Positions 15,416-24,092 of a stretch of DNA of 64,000 nucleotides are shown piece by piece (within the stretch, counting starts at the first letter, position 1; each line of letters starts with the position of its first letter). The translations under genes were made by a program, and so were the position numbers. The notes beneath the pieces were generated by a model that ran no database searches, had not been told where the DNA came from, and saw only the letters and a program-made list of their open reading frames with translations. Source of the DNA: Aureibaculum algae (GTDB lineage: Bacteria > Bacteroidota > Bacteroidia > Flavobacteriales > Flavobacteriaceae); NCBI RefSeq assembly GCF_006065315.1, contig NZ_CP040749.1:3238501-3302500 (forward strand), read 5' to 3'.

Positions 15416-16381
15416 ATGGCTTCTACTCTACTTTCATCACCTTTACAAGGTTTTACAGACTTCAGGTTTCGTAATGCCTTTAACCATTACTTTGGTGGTA
15501 TTGATACTTTTTATGCACCTTATATAAGGCTGAATGGAAAGTTAAAAATTAAGCAATCATATCAAAATGATTTAGCACCAGAAAACAACACCACGTTAGA
15601 AGTGATTCCGCAAGTAATGACGAACGACCCTGATGAGTTTTTATATGTGATTAAATACGTGCAAAGTTTAGGTTACAAAGAACTAAATTGGAATTTAGGT
15701 TGCCCGTATCCTATGGTTACTAAATCTGGAATGGGTTCTGGCTTAATTTGTAATCCTGACAGAATTAATGAAGTTTTACACAAAGCACATAACGAGTCAG
15801 ATATAGTCGTTTCTATGAAGATGAGAATGGGTTACGAAAACGCTGAAGAAATTCTCGATGCCTTCCCTATTTTAGATAAATATCCACTTAAAAATATTGC
15901 CATACATGCAAGAATTGGTAAGCAACTTTACAAAGGCCCTGTAGATTTAGATGCTTTTGAAAAATGCATCAGTAGCACCAAACATAAACTATACTATAAC
16001 GGAGATATAACGAGTGTTGCTTCATTTAAAGTCATTCAACAACGCTTTCCATCTATAGATCATTTTATGATGGGTCGTGGCTTAATTGCTGATCCTTTTT
16101 TACCGAGCATGATAAAAAATAACACCACGGAATATCCAGCAGACCGTTGGTCCATTTTTTCAGAATTTCATGATACTATTTACCAGCAATATGATGAATA
16201 CTTGTCAGGACCAACGCCCATAAAAATGAAAATGCTTGGTTTTTGGGAATTCTTTTCGCAAGCTACATCAAACCCAAAGAAAACCTACAAAGCCATAAAA
16301 AAGGCGACCAACCCTGTTAAATATAGGACAGCCGTTAATCAAATTTTAAATGCTGAAATGAAAATTAAAAAAGATGTTTAA
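15416..16381 (+). CDS. tRNA-dihydrouridine synthase family protein
   Basis: This 321-residue, FMN-dependent TIM-barrel enzyme reduces uridine to dihydrouridine in tRNA. The start SSPLQGFTDFRFR is the flavin-binding loop. LNWNLGCPYPMVTKSGMGSG near residues 90-110 holds the Cys expected to act as general acid. VSMKMRMGYEN and AIHARIGKQLYKG are the conserved RNA/flavin blocks. The FMN phosphate site reads YYNGDI and MMGRGLIADP. Length and motifs fit the DusC-like group common in Bacteroidota. Its last 17 bases overlap the 3' end of the convergent aldehyde dehydrogenase gene, an unusually tight arrangement that leaves no room for a separate terminator. Confidence 0.9.
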   Translation: MASTLLSSPLQGFTDFRFRNAFNHYFGGIDTFYAPYIRLNGKLKIKQSYQNDLAPENNTTLEVIPQVMTNDPDEFLYVIKYVQSLGYKELNWNLGCPYPMVTKSGMGSGLICNPDRINEVLHKAHNESDIVVSMKMRMGYENAEEILDAFPILDKYPLKNIAIHARIGKQLYKGPVDLDAFEKCISSTKHKLYYNGDITSVASFKVIQQRFPSIDHFMMGRGLIADPFLPSMIKNNTTEYPADRWSIFSEFHDTIYQQYDEYLSGPTPIKMKMLGFWEFFSQATSNPKKTYKAIKKATNPVKYRTAVNQILNAEMKIKKDV

Positions 16382-17735
16382 TTTTCTTTACAATCTTCAT
16401 AGATAAATTATAGGGCGGATAACGTAATGGAGCATCAAACCAATTCGCTTTTTTAATAATTGCTTTTTGATGTGAAAAAACATCAAATGATTCTTTTCCG
16501 TGGTAGGCTCCAATTCCACTTTGCCCCACACCACCAAATGGCAATCGTTTGTTTGTAATTTGAATTACGGTATCATTAATGGCTCCACCACCAAAACTAA
16601 ACGTAGTAATTATTCTTTTTTGAAATTTTTTGTTCGTTGAAAAAACATAAGTAGCCAATGGTTTTTCATAATTCCCAATATACTGTTCTATATCTTCAAA
16701 GGTTTTATAAGAAATGATGGGTAGTATAGGTCCGAAAATTTCACCAGCCATTATTTTACTGTCTAATTTGGGTTCATTTACTAAGGTTGGTGCTAAAAAA
16801 TTATCAGCAACATTATGCTTTCCTCCAAAAAGTATCTCTTCACCGTCAAGCATTTCTTTAAGGCGTGTAAAATGCTTTTGGTTGACGATACGTGCAAAAT
16901 CTGGAGAGGCTTCTACATTTTCTCCATAACACTTGGTGATACTTTGTTCTAATGCTTTAATCAATTTATCTTTTACATTTTCATGCACTAAAATATAATC
17001 TGTGGCAATACACGTTTGACCTGCATTTAAAAACTTACCCCACACAATGCGTTTTGCCGCCAATGCTATAGATGCCGTTTCATCTACAATACAAGGATTT
17101 TTTCCTCCCAATTCTAAGGTAACTGGGGTTAGATGTTTTGCGGCACTTTCATAAACAATTTGACCTACAGTACTACTTCCTGTAAAAAAGATAGCATCCC
17201 ATTTTTCGGCTAGCAATTGTTGAGATACTTCTACGCCACCTTCCACAACAGTAACATGACAAGGATCAAAAACAGCGTTGATAATTTCTGAAACAATAGC
17301 GGCGGTGTGCGGTGTAACCTCTGAGGGTTTTACCACTGCAGTATTACCCGCGGCTATAGCACCAATTAAAGGAGCAATGGCTAATTGAAAAGGATAGTTC
17401 CATGGAGCAATAATGAGTACTGATCCATAAGGTTCTTTGTAAATAAAATCGGAAGATGGCCAATTCATCCAGCTAGAATCAACTCTTTCTGGACGAGCCC
17501 ATTCATCAATATTTTTAAGTACATGTTTTAATTCAGCCAACACAAATTGCGTTTCTGCCGCCAAGGTTTCGAATCTTGGTTTCTTAAAATCAGCAAATAA
17601 CGCATCACAAATGTCCTCTTCACGTGTAACAATCTCTTGTCGTAACCGCTTTAGAGCTTTCTTTCTAAATGAAACATCCTTTGTTTGTTGCGTTTTAAAA
17701 AAACTTCGCTGTTGTTGTATTATATCTTTGATCAT
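16365..17735 (-). CDS. Aldehyde dehydrogenase (ALDH3-like)
   Basis: This 456-residue, NAD(P)-dependent enzyme oxidises aldehydes to acids. VTLELGGKNP near residue 207 has the catalytic Glu, and NAGQTCIATDY near 241 has the nucleophile Cys. APWNYPFQLA and FTGSSTVG are the cofactor-binding blocks, and LPFGGVGQSGIGAYHG lies near the C-terminus. The short length and the C-terminal hydrophobic/basic tail (LSMKIVKKIKHLF) match the fatty/aromatic aldehyde class ALDH3 rather than the 500-residue betaine or succinate semialdehyde groups. The substrate cannot be told from sequence. The tail may bind membrane. Confidence 0.9.
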   Translation of the reverse strand: MIKDIIQQQRSFFKTQQTKDVSFRKKALKRLRQEIVTREEDICDALFADFKKPRFETLAAETQFVLAELKHVLKNIDEWARPERVDSSWMNWPSSDFIYKEPYGSVLIIAPWNYPFQLAIAPLIGAIAAGNTAVVKPSEVTPHTAAIVSEIINAVFDPCHVTVVEGGVEVSQQLLAEKWDAIFFTGSSTVGQIVYESAAKHLTPVTLELGGKNPCIVDETASIALAAKRIVWGKFLNAGQTCIATDYILVHENVKDKLIKALEQSITKCYGENVEASPDFARIVNQKHFTRLKEMLDGEEILFGGKHNVADNFLAPTLVNEPKLDSKIMAGEIFGPILPIISYKTFEDIEQYIGNYEKPLATYVFSTNKKFQKRIITTFSFGGGAINDTVIQITNKRLPFGGVGQSGIGAYHGKESFDVFSHQKAIIKKANWFDAPLRYPPYNLSMKIVKKIKHLF

Positions 17736-17818
17736 TATAGCTTATCTTCTAATACATCAAAAATAAGACATAAAAAGGTCGAAACCTATGCTATGTATTC
17801 AAATATGAAATCTAGACA

Positions 17819-20392
17819 TTAATTAACCTCTAATTCCACCTTATTTGTAGTGGCTGAGCTATCACCAACAAACACTTCAAAAACACCAGCCTCTATAAAA
17901 GTCTCACCAACATTATTAAAAATTGATAAATCTTTAGAATTAATTTCAAATTCAACAGTTTGTGATGCTCCTTTTTTCAAAAATATTTTTTGAAAACCTT
18001 TTAAAGATTTTAAGGGCGTAGCTACACTAGCTTCTTTGTCGTTTATATACAATTGAACTACCGTTTCACCGTCTAAATTACCTGAATTTGTAACCGTTAC
18101 ACTGACTTTGTTAACGCCATCTTTAGTCATGGTCATTTTTTCCAACTTCGGTGTTGAATAAGTGAAATTTGTATAGCTTAATCCGTAACCAAAAGGATAT
18201 AAAGCCTCTCCGTTAAAATAACGGTAGGTACGCCCTTTCATGTGATAGTCTTCAAATGGTGGTAAATCATCCACTGATTTGTAAAATGTTACTGGTAATT
18301 TACCTGAGGGATTAAAATCTCCAAAAAGAATATCAGCTGTAGCTTCACCTCCACCTTGTCCGGGATACCATACATTTAAAATAGCAGGCAAATTTTCCTG
18401 TTCCCAATTAATTGCCATGGCACTACCTGCAGTCAATACAAAAACAACTGGTTTTCCTGTTGCATTCAACTCCTTTAACAACTCATGCTGTACTTTTGGC
18501 AATTTTAGATTTGTTCTATCTCCTTTATAAAACCCTTCAATATCTACGGGCATTTCTTCTCCTTCCACTCGTGCTGAAATACCACCCACAAATATAACGG
18601 CATCACTTTCATTCACTTTTTGCATCATCTTTTCTTTACCTTGTCTGTGCTCAACATCCCATAATAATTGTAGCGATGCCAACCATGGGTTTGTACATTT
18701 ATACTCTAAAACAAGATTGTATTTCGTATTCCTTTTAACAAAAAAGGATTGCGGTGTTACTTCTGTTTCATTCTCATCAGTACTTGAAAGTAACTCCTTT
18801 CCGTCAATCATTAACTTGTAAGTACCACCACTTTTCAATATATTTAGAGAGACCTCTCCTGTAAAATCAGGTTTTAGAGTTCCCGAATAACGAATTGAAA
18901 AATTTCCAGGTTCTAATACATCAACAGGTGCTGCTCCGCCCCAGTCAAAATCAATAATATCTTCCGTTTGTACAACAGCAGGACTTTCTTCCAATTTTGA
19001 ATTGTTGTAGTATTCTACCTTTATTTTTCCGTGATAACTATCTTTACCAATAACATCAAAAACGGTTTTGTCATCTGCTAGATTTACCCCTTTAAAATAA
19101 TGCACTTTTGTTTTTTTAGAAACTTTATCCTTCACCGCTTCTAAAATAGTTTTTGAATACGTTGGAGTTCCAAAATAATTCCCTAACACAAAATGACGAT
19201 CATTGGCATTAGGTCCGATAACAGTGATGGTTTTACTCTTTTTTGAGAGCGGTAAGGTATTATTTTCATTTTTCAGCAGTACCATTGATTCTCGTGCTGT
19301 TTTCAACGCCAGTTGCTGATGTGCTTCTGACTCTAATGCATCATCAGAAATATCAGAAAATGGTGTTTGCCCAGCAGGATTTAACATTCCTAATTTAATT
19401 TTAGCAATGATTAATCTTCTTAAGGCGATATCTATTTCTTTTTCTGTGATTAAGCCTTTTTCTACAGCTTTTTCTAAATAAGCATACGTATTACCACAAT
19501 TTAAATCGCAGCCCGCTTTTACCGCTAATGCAGAAGCTTCTTCAGCAGTTGCAACAATATCATGGAATTTGTAAATATCATATACAGCACCACAATCAGA
19601 TACCACATACCCTTTAAAGCCCCATTTATCTCTTAAAATATCATTGAGCAACAATGTACTTGCAGTAGCTGAAGAACCCAAATATCGATTATAAGCTGAC
19701 ATCACTGAAAAGGCCTTACCTTCAACAACGGTGGCTTCAAAAGCAGGTAAATAAGTCTCCCATAAATCCTTTTTGTCTGTATACGCATTAAAACTATGTC
19801 TGTTATGTTCAGGACCGCTATGTACTGCAAAATGTTTAGGTGTAGCAATAACTTTAAAATAGTCAGGATGGTCACCTTGTAATCCTGTTACAAAAGCAAC
19901 GCCCATCCGTGAAGTCAAATAAGGATCTTCTCCATACGTTTCTTGACCACGCCCCCATCTTGGATCTCTAAAAATATTGATATTTGGAGTCCACATGGTC
20001 AATCCTTGATACCGATTGTGTTGTCCCAATTTAATACTATGATTGTATTTAGCTCTCGCTTCTGTACTGATAACACTGGCCACTTCATTAATTAACGGTG
20101 CGTTAAAAGTGGAGGCCATACCTATAGCTTGCGGAAAAGAAGTAGCGTTACCTGCCCTAGCTACACCATGTAAACATTCGTTCCACCAGTTATAATTTGG
20201 AATTCCCAATTTCTCAATTGCTGGAGCTACATCTTGCATTTGTGCAATTTTTTCTGATAACGTCAATCGCTGTAATAAGTCGTCTGCTCTAACTTGGGCA
20301 TCTAAAGTAGCATCTTGAAAAGGGTAATCAGCTTGTTGACCTGTAACTACTGTTGGAATAAAAGCTAATAAAAAAAGTACTATGTTTTTCAT
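17819..20392 (-). CDS. Secreted GH3 glycosidase with PA14 insert
   Basis: This is an 857-residue exported glycoside hydrolase of family 3 (beta-glucosidase or beta-xylosidase). The start is placed at the ATG (20390-20392) because the following MKNIVLFLLAFIPTVVTGQ is a clean signal peptide; an 18-residue longer frame adds nothing recognisable. The N-terminal barrel holds ATPKHFAVHSGPEHNRH and VVSDCGAVYD near residue 264 with the nucleophile Asp. After it come a PA14-like insert (around residues 450-590) and the alpha/beta sandwich. The C-terminal fibronectin III-like domain has YPFGYGLSYT before it. HNRH and the SDCGA context resemble xylan beta-xylosidases. It acts in the periplasm or outside the cell. 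Confidence 0.9.
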   Translation of the reverse strand: MKNIVLFLLAFIPTVVTGQQADYPFQDATLDAQVRADDLLQRLTLSEKIAQMQDVAPAIEKLGIPNYNWWNECLHGVARAGNATSFPQAIGMASTFNAPLINEVASVISTEARAKYNHSIKLGQHNRYQGLTMWTPNINIFRDPRWGRGQETYGEDPYLTSRMGVAFVTGLQGDHPDYFKVIATPKHFAVHSGPEHNRHSFNAYTDKKDLWETYLPAFEATVVEGKAFSVMSAYNRYLGSSATASTLLLNDILRDKWGFKGYVVSDCGAVYDIYKFHDIVATAEEASALAVKAGCDLNCGNTYAYLEKAVEKGLITEKEIDIALRRLIIAKIKLGMLNPAGQTPFSDISDDALESEAHQQLALKTARESMVLLKNENNTLPLSKKSKTITVIGPNANDRHFVLGNYFGTPTYSKTILEAVKDKVSKKTKVHYFKGVNLADDKTVFDVIGKDSYHGKIKVEYYNNSKLEESPAVVQTEDIIDFDWGGAAPVDVLEPGNFSIRYSGTLKPDFTGEVSLNILKSGGTYKLMIDGKELLSSTDENETEVTPQSFFVKRNTKYNLVLEYKCTNPWLASLQLLWDVEHRQGKEKMMQKVNESDAVIFVGGISARVEGEEMPVDIEGFYKGDRTNLKLPKVQHELLKELNATGKPVVFVLTAGSAMAINWEQENLPAILNVWYPGQGGGEATADILFGDFNPSGKLPVTFYKSVDDLPPFEDYHMKGRTYRYFNGEALYPFGYGLSYTNFTYSTPKLEKMTMTKDGVNKVSVTVTNSGNLDGETVVQLYINDKEASVATPLKSLKGFQKIFLKKGASQTVEFEINSKDLSIFNNVGETFIEAGVFEVFVGDSSATTNKVELEVN

Positions 20393-20470
20393 TTTAAATG
20401 ATTTAAAGAAATAATAAAATATACTATGAGGAACATTTTGCAACAATGGTTGCTATTTTTTTTGCGATTT

Positions 20471-21175
20471 CTACTCGCAAGCTTCAGCATTATTTGATAT
20501 TTGTAACTTGTTATCAGATGGAGAAACATATGGAATACCTAACCCCAAGCCTCTCAGTATGAATAACAAGCCTATCAATACAACAAAAACAGGAATTGCT
20601 TTTTGAATTTTTGCTCTTATGGTGCCTTTTAAAAAATTTCCGGCCAATACGGCTGCACTCATCATGGGCACGGTACCCAACCCGAACAGAAACATATATA
20701 ATGCTCCTTCTAAAGCACCTGAAGTTGCTATTGAACCTACCAATGCCATATAGACCAAGCCACAAGGTAAAAAACCGTTAAAAAAGCCAATATATAAGAA
20801 CGTACTGTTTGTTCGTTTTTTTAGATAGAATCCTAGCTTAGATCTCACATAGGAGATCCCTTTATAAATTGGTTTTGAAAAATTATACTTATTAAAGATA
20901 TGTATTGGAACCAATACCATAAGAATCATTAATACACCAATAAGAATGGACAAACGCTGCTGAAAACCAGCCAAATACAAACCTTTACCTACCAAACCGA
21001 AAATTACTCCTATCAATGAATAGGTTAATAAGCGACCGAAATGATATAGCATGGTTTGAAACACCATTTTCGGTTTGCTTTTCCGATCAATTGGCAATGC
21101 AAAAGCAATGGGTCCGCACATGCCAATGCAGTGAAAACTTCCTAGTAAGCCTAGTATGAATGCCGTGTAAAAAAT
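20471..21175 (-). CDS. SafE/TauE-like membrane protein at the end of the cbb3 locus
   Basis: This polytopic membrane protein of about 235 residues belongs to the sulfite exporter TauE/SafE group often encoded with cbb3 oxidase genes and suspected in copper handling. The first ATG (21119-21121) would start in mid-motif, at MCGPIAFALP. In-frame sequence upstream reads FYTAFILGLLGSFHCIGMCGP, which is the family's first membrane helix with its Cys-x2-Met-Cys motif. This helix has no ATG, GTG or TTG. The frame runs to a TAG at 21191-21193, and the likeliest start is ATT at 21173-21175. It follows fixH on the same strand after 57 bases. Confidence 0.75.
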   Translation of the reverse strand: MFYTAFILGLLGSFHCIGMCGPIAFALPIDRKSKPKMVFQTMLYHFGRLLTYSLIGVIFGLVGKGLYLAGFQQRLSILIGVLMILMVLVPIHIFNKYNFSKPIYKGISYVRSKLGFYLKKRTNSTFLYIGFFNGFLPCGLVYMALVGSIATSGALEGALYMFLFGLGTVPMMSAAVLAGNFLKGTIRAKIQKAIPVFVVLIGLLFILRGLGLGIPYVSPSDNKLQISNNAEACE

Positions 21176-21232
21176 AGACGTTGGTTTTAGCTATTTATAA
21201 TTGGTTTTTTGTAAATTTTGATTATCAGACTA

Positions 21233-21685
21233 TTAATAAAATAGGTTCTTTTTAAACATGTATTCCTGATCATCATATTTCCAATCCACTTTAACATTCC
21301 ACCTTCCGTTTATAAGTTTATCATCAACGACTAGCATGGTGTTTTTATCTAAAACAATTTCTTTTTTAAAATCTATTCTATTATCTGAAGGTCTTTGAAA
21401 ATAAACTATGCCTGTAATTTTACTTTGTTCCATATCACTTGGAAAAGTAACTTGCATACCTTCATCACCTCGCTCTACAACTAAATTCTCTTTAAGTTTA
21501 CTCGCATTGTTCATTTTATCAATCTCATGTTGATAGTACAATTCATCCTTATAATAATCTTCTGATACTAAATGATGTTCTAACGTATCATCCGCCAAGG
21601 TTCTATATACATATTGCAAAATAAAAGTCATAAATGCAGCCATTGCAATGACCATTGCCCATCCCCAGTTAATTTTTATCTTCAT
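21233..21685 (-). CDS. ccoH: FixH/CcoH family cbb3 oxidase assembly protein
   Basis: This 150-residue protein has one N-terminal membrane helix (INWGWAMVIAMAAFMTFILQ) and a periplasmic beta-rich domain with YYKDELYYQHEIDK, the typical FixH block. FixH/CcoH binds the forming cbb3 complex and helps its assembly or copper loading. It lies 20 bases after ccoG in the same operon. Length and layout are normal for Bacteroidota. Confidence 0.88.
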   Translation of the reverse strand: MKIKINWGWAMVIAMAAFMTFILQYVYRTLADDTLEHHLVSEDYYKDELYYQHEIDKMNNASKLKENLVVERGDEGMQVTFPSDMEQSKITGIVYFQRPSDNRIDFKKEIVLDKNTMLVVDDKLINGRWNVKVDWKYDDQEYMFKKNLFY

Positions 21686-21705
21686 AATTATACAATTTAA
21701 TTCAA

Positions 21706-23121
21706 CTAATTAATCTTCATTGGTCCCGTGAAATTAGTGGAAGTCGTTTCAATTAATTTACCATCAGCATAAATACCTATTTTCAATTTTTCTTTTGACG
21801 ATTCAAGGTCTTTTTTATCTATTTCAATAAATAAGGTACCATCTGTTAGATCGCCTTTGGCTACTTTACTATTACCACCTACAATTCTAACCTCGCCTGC
21901 ATGAGAAATCAATTTAATTTCGACATCATCTAAATCCTTTACTGTTTTGTTTATCAATTTAAAATTATAAACATTACTGACCGTTGTTTCGGTAGTAGTA
22001 AAGGTTTGACCAGGTAACCTTAAAATAATTGCTTCAATATCTGACCTTAAAAATAGTAAGGTAACTAATACAGCTACTAAAATAGTTAAAACCGCTGTAT
22101 AGGCTTTAATTCTAATGTTAAACTTAAATTTTTCTCCATTCGTAATATTATCTTCGGAAGCATAACGAATTAATCCCGGTTCAAATCCCGTTTTATCCAT
22201 AATCTCGTCACAAGCATCAATACAAGCGGTACAGTTAACACATTCTAATTGTGTTCCATTTCTGATATCAATACCCGTTGGGCAAACAACTACGCATTGA
22301 TTACAATCAATACAATCACCATTACCAAGTTCATCTCTATCTTCATTTTTTCTAAACTTTTTTCGACCCTTTTCACCCTCACCTCTTTTATGATCATAAG
22401 CCACAACAATAGATTTTCTATCGAGTAAAACCCCTTGCAATCTACCATAAGGACAAACTATTATACATACTTGTTCTCTAAACCAAGCAAATACAAAAAA
22501 GAAAACTAACGTAAAAACTAATAATTTAATTAATGTACCAATGTGGTCAATTGGATTACCCGTGATGTATTTTAACAAAACATCGCTACCAATAAAATAG
22601 GCTAAAAACACATTGGCTATTAAAAAGGATATGATGAAGAATAAAATCCATTTAGTAACCTTTTTTCTAATCTTTTCAGCCGTCCAAGGTTGCTTATTTA
22701 ATCTAATTTGTTTCCCTCTATCCCCTTCTATCCAATATTCAATTTTACGAAAAACCATTTCCATAAAAATAGTTTGCGGGCAAATCCACCCACAAAAAAT
22801 TCTACCAAAAATAACCGTAAATAAAATGATAAAAACAATGCCTACCAACATAGACAAAACCAGTAAATAAAAATCTTGAGGCCAGAAAGGCTGACCGAAG
22901 ATATTATATTTACCTTCCATAATATTAAATAACAAAAACTGGTTGCCATTTATTTTAATGAACGGTGAAATAACAAGTAATGCTAATAAAAACCAACTCA
23001 GATAGGTTCTATAATTGGTGAATTTTCCGGATGGTTTTTTGGGATATATATGATTTCGTTTACCATCTTCTGTTATGGTACCTATGGAATCTCTAAATTT
23101 TTCTTGCTGTTCTTCCGCCAT
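21706..23121 (-). CDS. ccoG: CcoG, cupric reductase for cbb3 oxidase assembly
   Basis: This 471-residue membrane iron-sulphur protein reduces Cu(II) to Cu(I) for cbb3 assembly in studied homologues. The start is set at MAEEQQEKF (ATG at 23119-23121); the frame runs 26 codons further, but those residues look non-coding. Membrane helices flank GRIFCGWICPQTIF and REQVCIIVCPYGRLQG. Two 4Fe-4S motifs follow: CIDCNQCVVVCP and CVNCTACIDACD. The C-terminal part is a periplasmic immunoglobulin-like domain. It sits between ccoP and fixH, the standard order. Confidence 0.93.
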   Translation of the reverse strand: MAEEQQEKFRDSIGTITEDGKRNHIYPKKPSGKFTNYRTYLSWFLLALLVISPFIKINGNQFLLFNIMEGKYNIFGQPFWPQDFYLLVLSMLVGIVFIILFTVIFGRIFCGWICPQTIFMEMVFRKIEYWIEGDRGKQIRLNKQPWTAEKIRKKVTKWILFFIISFLIANVFLAYFIGSDVLLKYITGNPIDHIGTLIKLLVFTLVFFFVFAWFREQVCIIVCPYGRLQGVLLDRKSIVVAYDHKRGEGEKGRKKFRKNEDRDELGNGDCIDCNQCVVVCPTGIDIRNGTQLECVNCTACIDACDEIMDKTGFEPGLIRYASEDNITNGEKFKFNIRIKAYTAVLTILVAVLVTLLFLRSDIEAIILRLPGQTFTTTETTVSNVYNFKLINKTVKDLDDVEIKLISHAGEVRIVGGNSKVAKGDLTDGTLFIEIDKKDLESSKEKLKIGIYADGKLIETTSTNFTGPMKIN

Positions 23122-23258
23122 TTGATTTTTTAAATAAAAAAAAATACTTTTAATTACACTAACAAAGTTACTACCAATAAATGAACAAGAATGAAACATT
23201 TATTACACAACCAGGATAGGCAAATAAAAGTATTTTTAACTAATTTGAGTTAGTAATA

Positions 23259-23903
23259 TTATTTATCACCCTCTTTCCAAATCTCACCCTCTGGTGCTTT
23301 TGGTTTCTCAGGTGTTGTTCCTTTTAATGTCAAAATAAAACTGGCTAATTGTTGTCTCTCTTCTAAGCTAATCGTTGATTCCCAAGCAATCATACCTTTA
23401 CCTGGTCTCCCTCCTTTGGCCAATGTATGCATAATGTTTTTGAATCCACCACCTAAAATCCAATATTCATCAGTAAGGTTTGGTCCGATACTACCACCAC
23501 CATCTGCTAGATGACATGCTGTACACGTTTTTGTGGCAAACAATTCCTTACCCTTTTGTATACTAGCAGCATCAGTCAACGCAACTAAATTAGCGGCATC
23601 ATATAATTCAGGATGTTCTTTTTTATATTGTTCAACAGCCGCGTCTCCTTCCGCTACTGCGTTAGCAAACTCAACTTTTTGATCATATTTATCTGTAAAA
23701 AAGACCATGATATAATAAAATATACCAACGGCAATAGTGATATAAAAACCTGCTAACCACCATGGCGGTAACACATTATCAAGCTCTCTAATGCCATCAT
23801 AATCATGATCGGTCATGATATCTTCTTCACTCTCTATGGCCTTAGCTCGTGTTAGCTTTTGCGAAAGATTACTCCAAAATGATTTTTCCTTATTGTTGCT
23901 CAT
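23259..23903 (-). CDS. ccoP: CcoP, single-haem c subunit of cbb3 oxidase
   Basis: This 214-residue subunit has one membrane helix (WWLAGFYITIAVGIFYYIMV, residues about 48-67) and one cytochrome c domain with CTACH near residue 131 and a distal Met candidate in GKGMIAW. Proteobacterial CcoP has two haem c sites; this one has one and is correspondingly shorter. Its start overlaps the ccoQ 3' end by 14 bases, so translation is probably coupled. It passes electrons towards CcoNO. Confidence 0.92.
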   Translation of the reverse strand: MSNNKEKSFWSNLSQKLTRAKAIESEEDIMTDHDYDGIRELDNVLPPWWLAGFYITIAVGIFYYIMVFFTDKYDQKVEFANAVAEGDAAVEQYKKEHPELYDAANLVALTDAASIQKGKELFATKTCTACHLADGGGSIGPNLTDEYWILGGGFKNIMHTLAKGGRPGKGMIAWESTISLEERQQLASFILTLKGTTPEKPKAPEGEIWKEGDK

Positions 23904-24087
23904 GGTTGTTGTTGTTTTCGTCCTCTTCTAAAGGTAAATTACTAATACTTTCAATACTCTCTTTTGGTATTCTCATAACATGAACGAGCATGGTTACAAA
24001 TACCGCAAAAAATAAGATTAATGATATCATTGGGTAGATTTCTATATCTACCATTGAATCAAAATTGTGTTTTATATATCTTAACAT
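23890..24087 (-). CDS. ccoQ: CcoQ/FixQ small subunit of cbb3 oxidase
   Basis: This 65-residue protein has a single membrane helix (YPMISLILFFAVFVTMLVHV) and a short acidic, polar C-terminal tail. It lies between ccoNO and ccoP, five bases after the ccoNO stop. CcoQ stabilises the oxidase in studied systems. The assignment rests on position, size and topology. Confidence 0.85.
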   Translation of the reverse strand: MLRYIKHNFDSMVDIEIYPMISLILFFAVFVTMLVHVMRIPKESIESISNLPLEEDENNNNHEQQ

Positions 24088-24092
24088 ATCTA

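Noticed and set aside
20393..20446. Longer N-terminus of the GH3 glycosidase
   Set aside because: The 18 extra codons precede a textbook signal peptide starting at the ATG at 20390-20392, so the longer form is unlikely.
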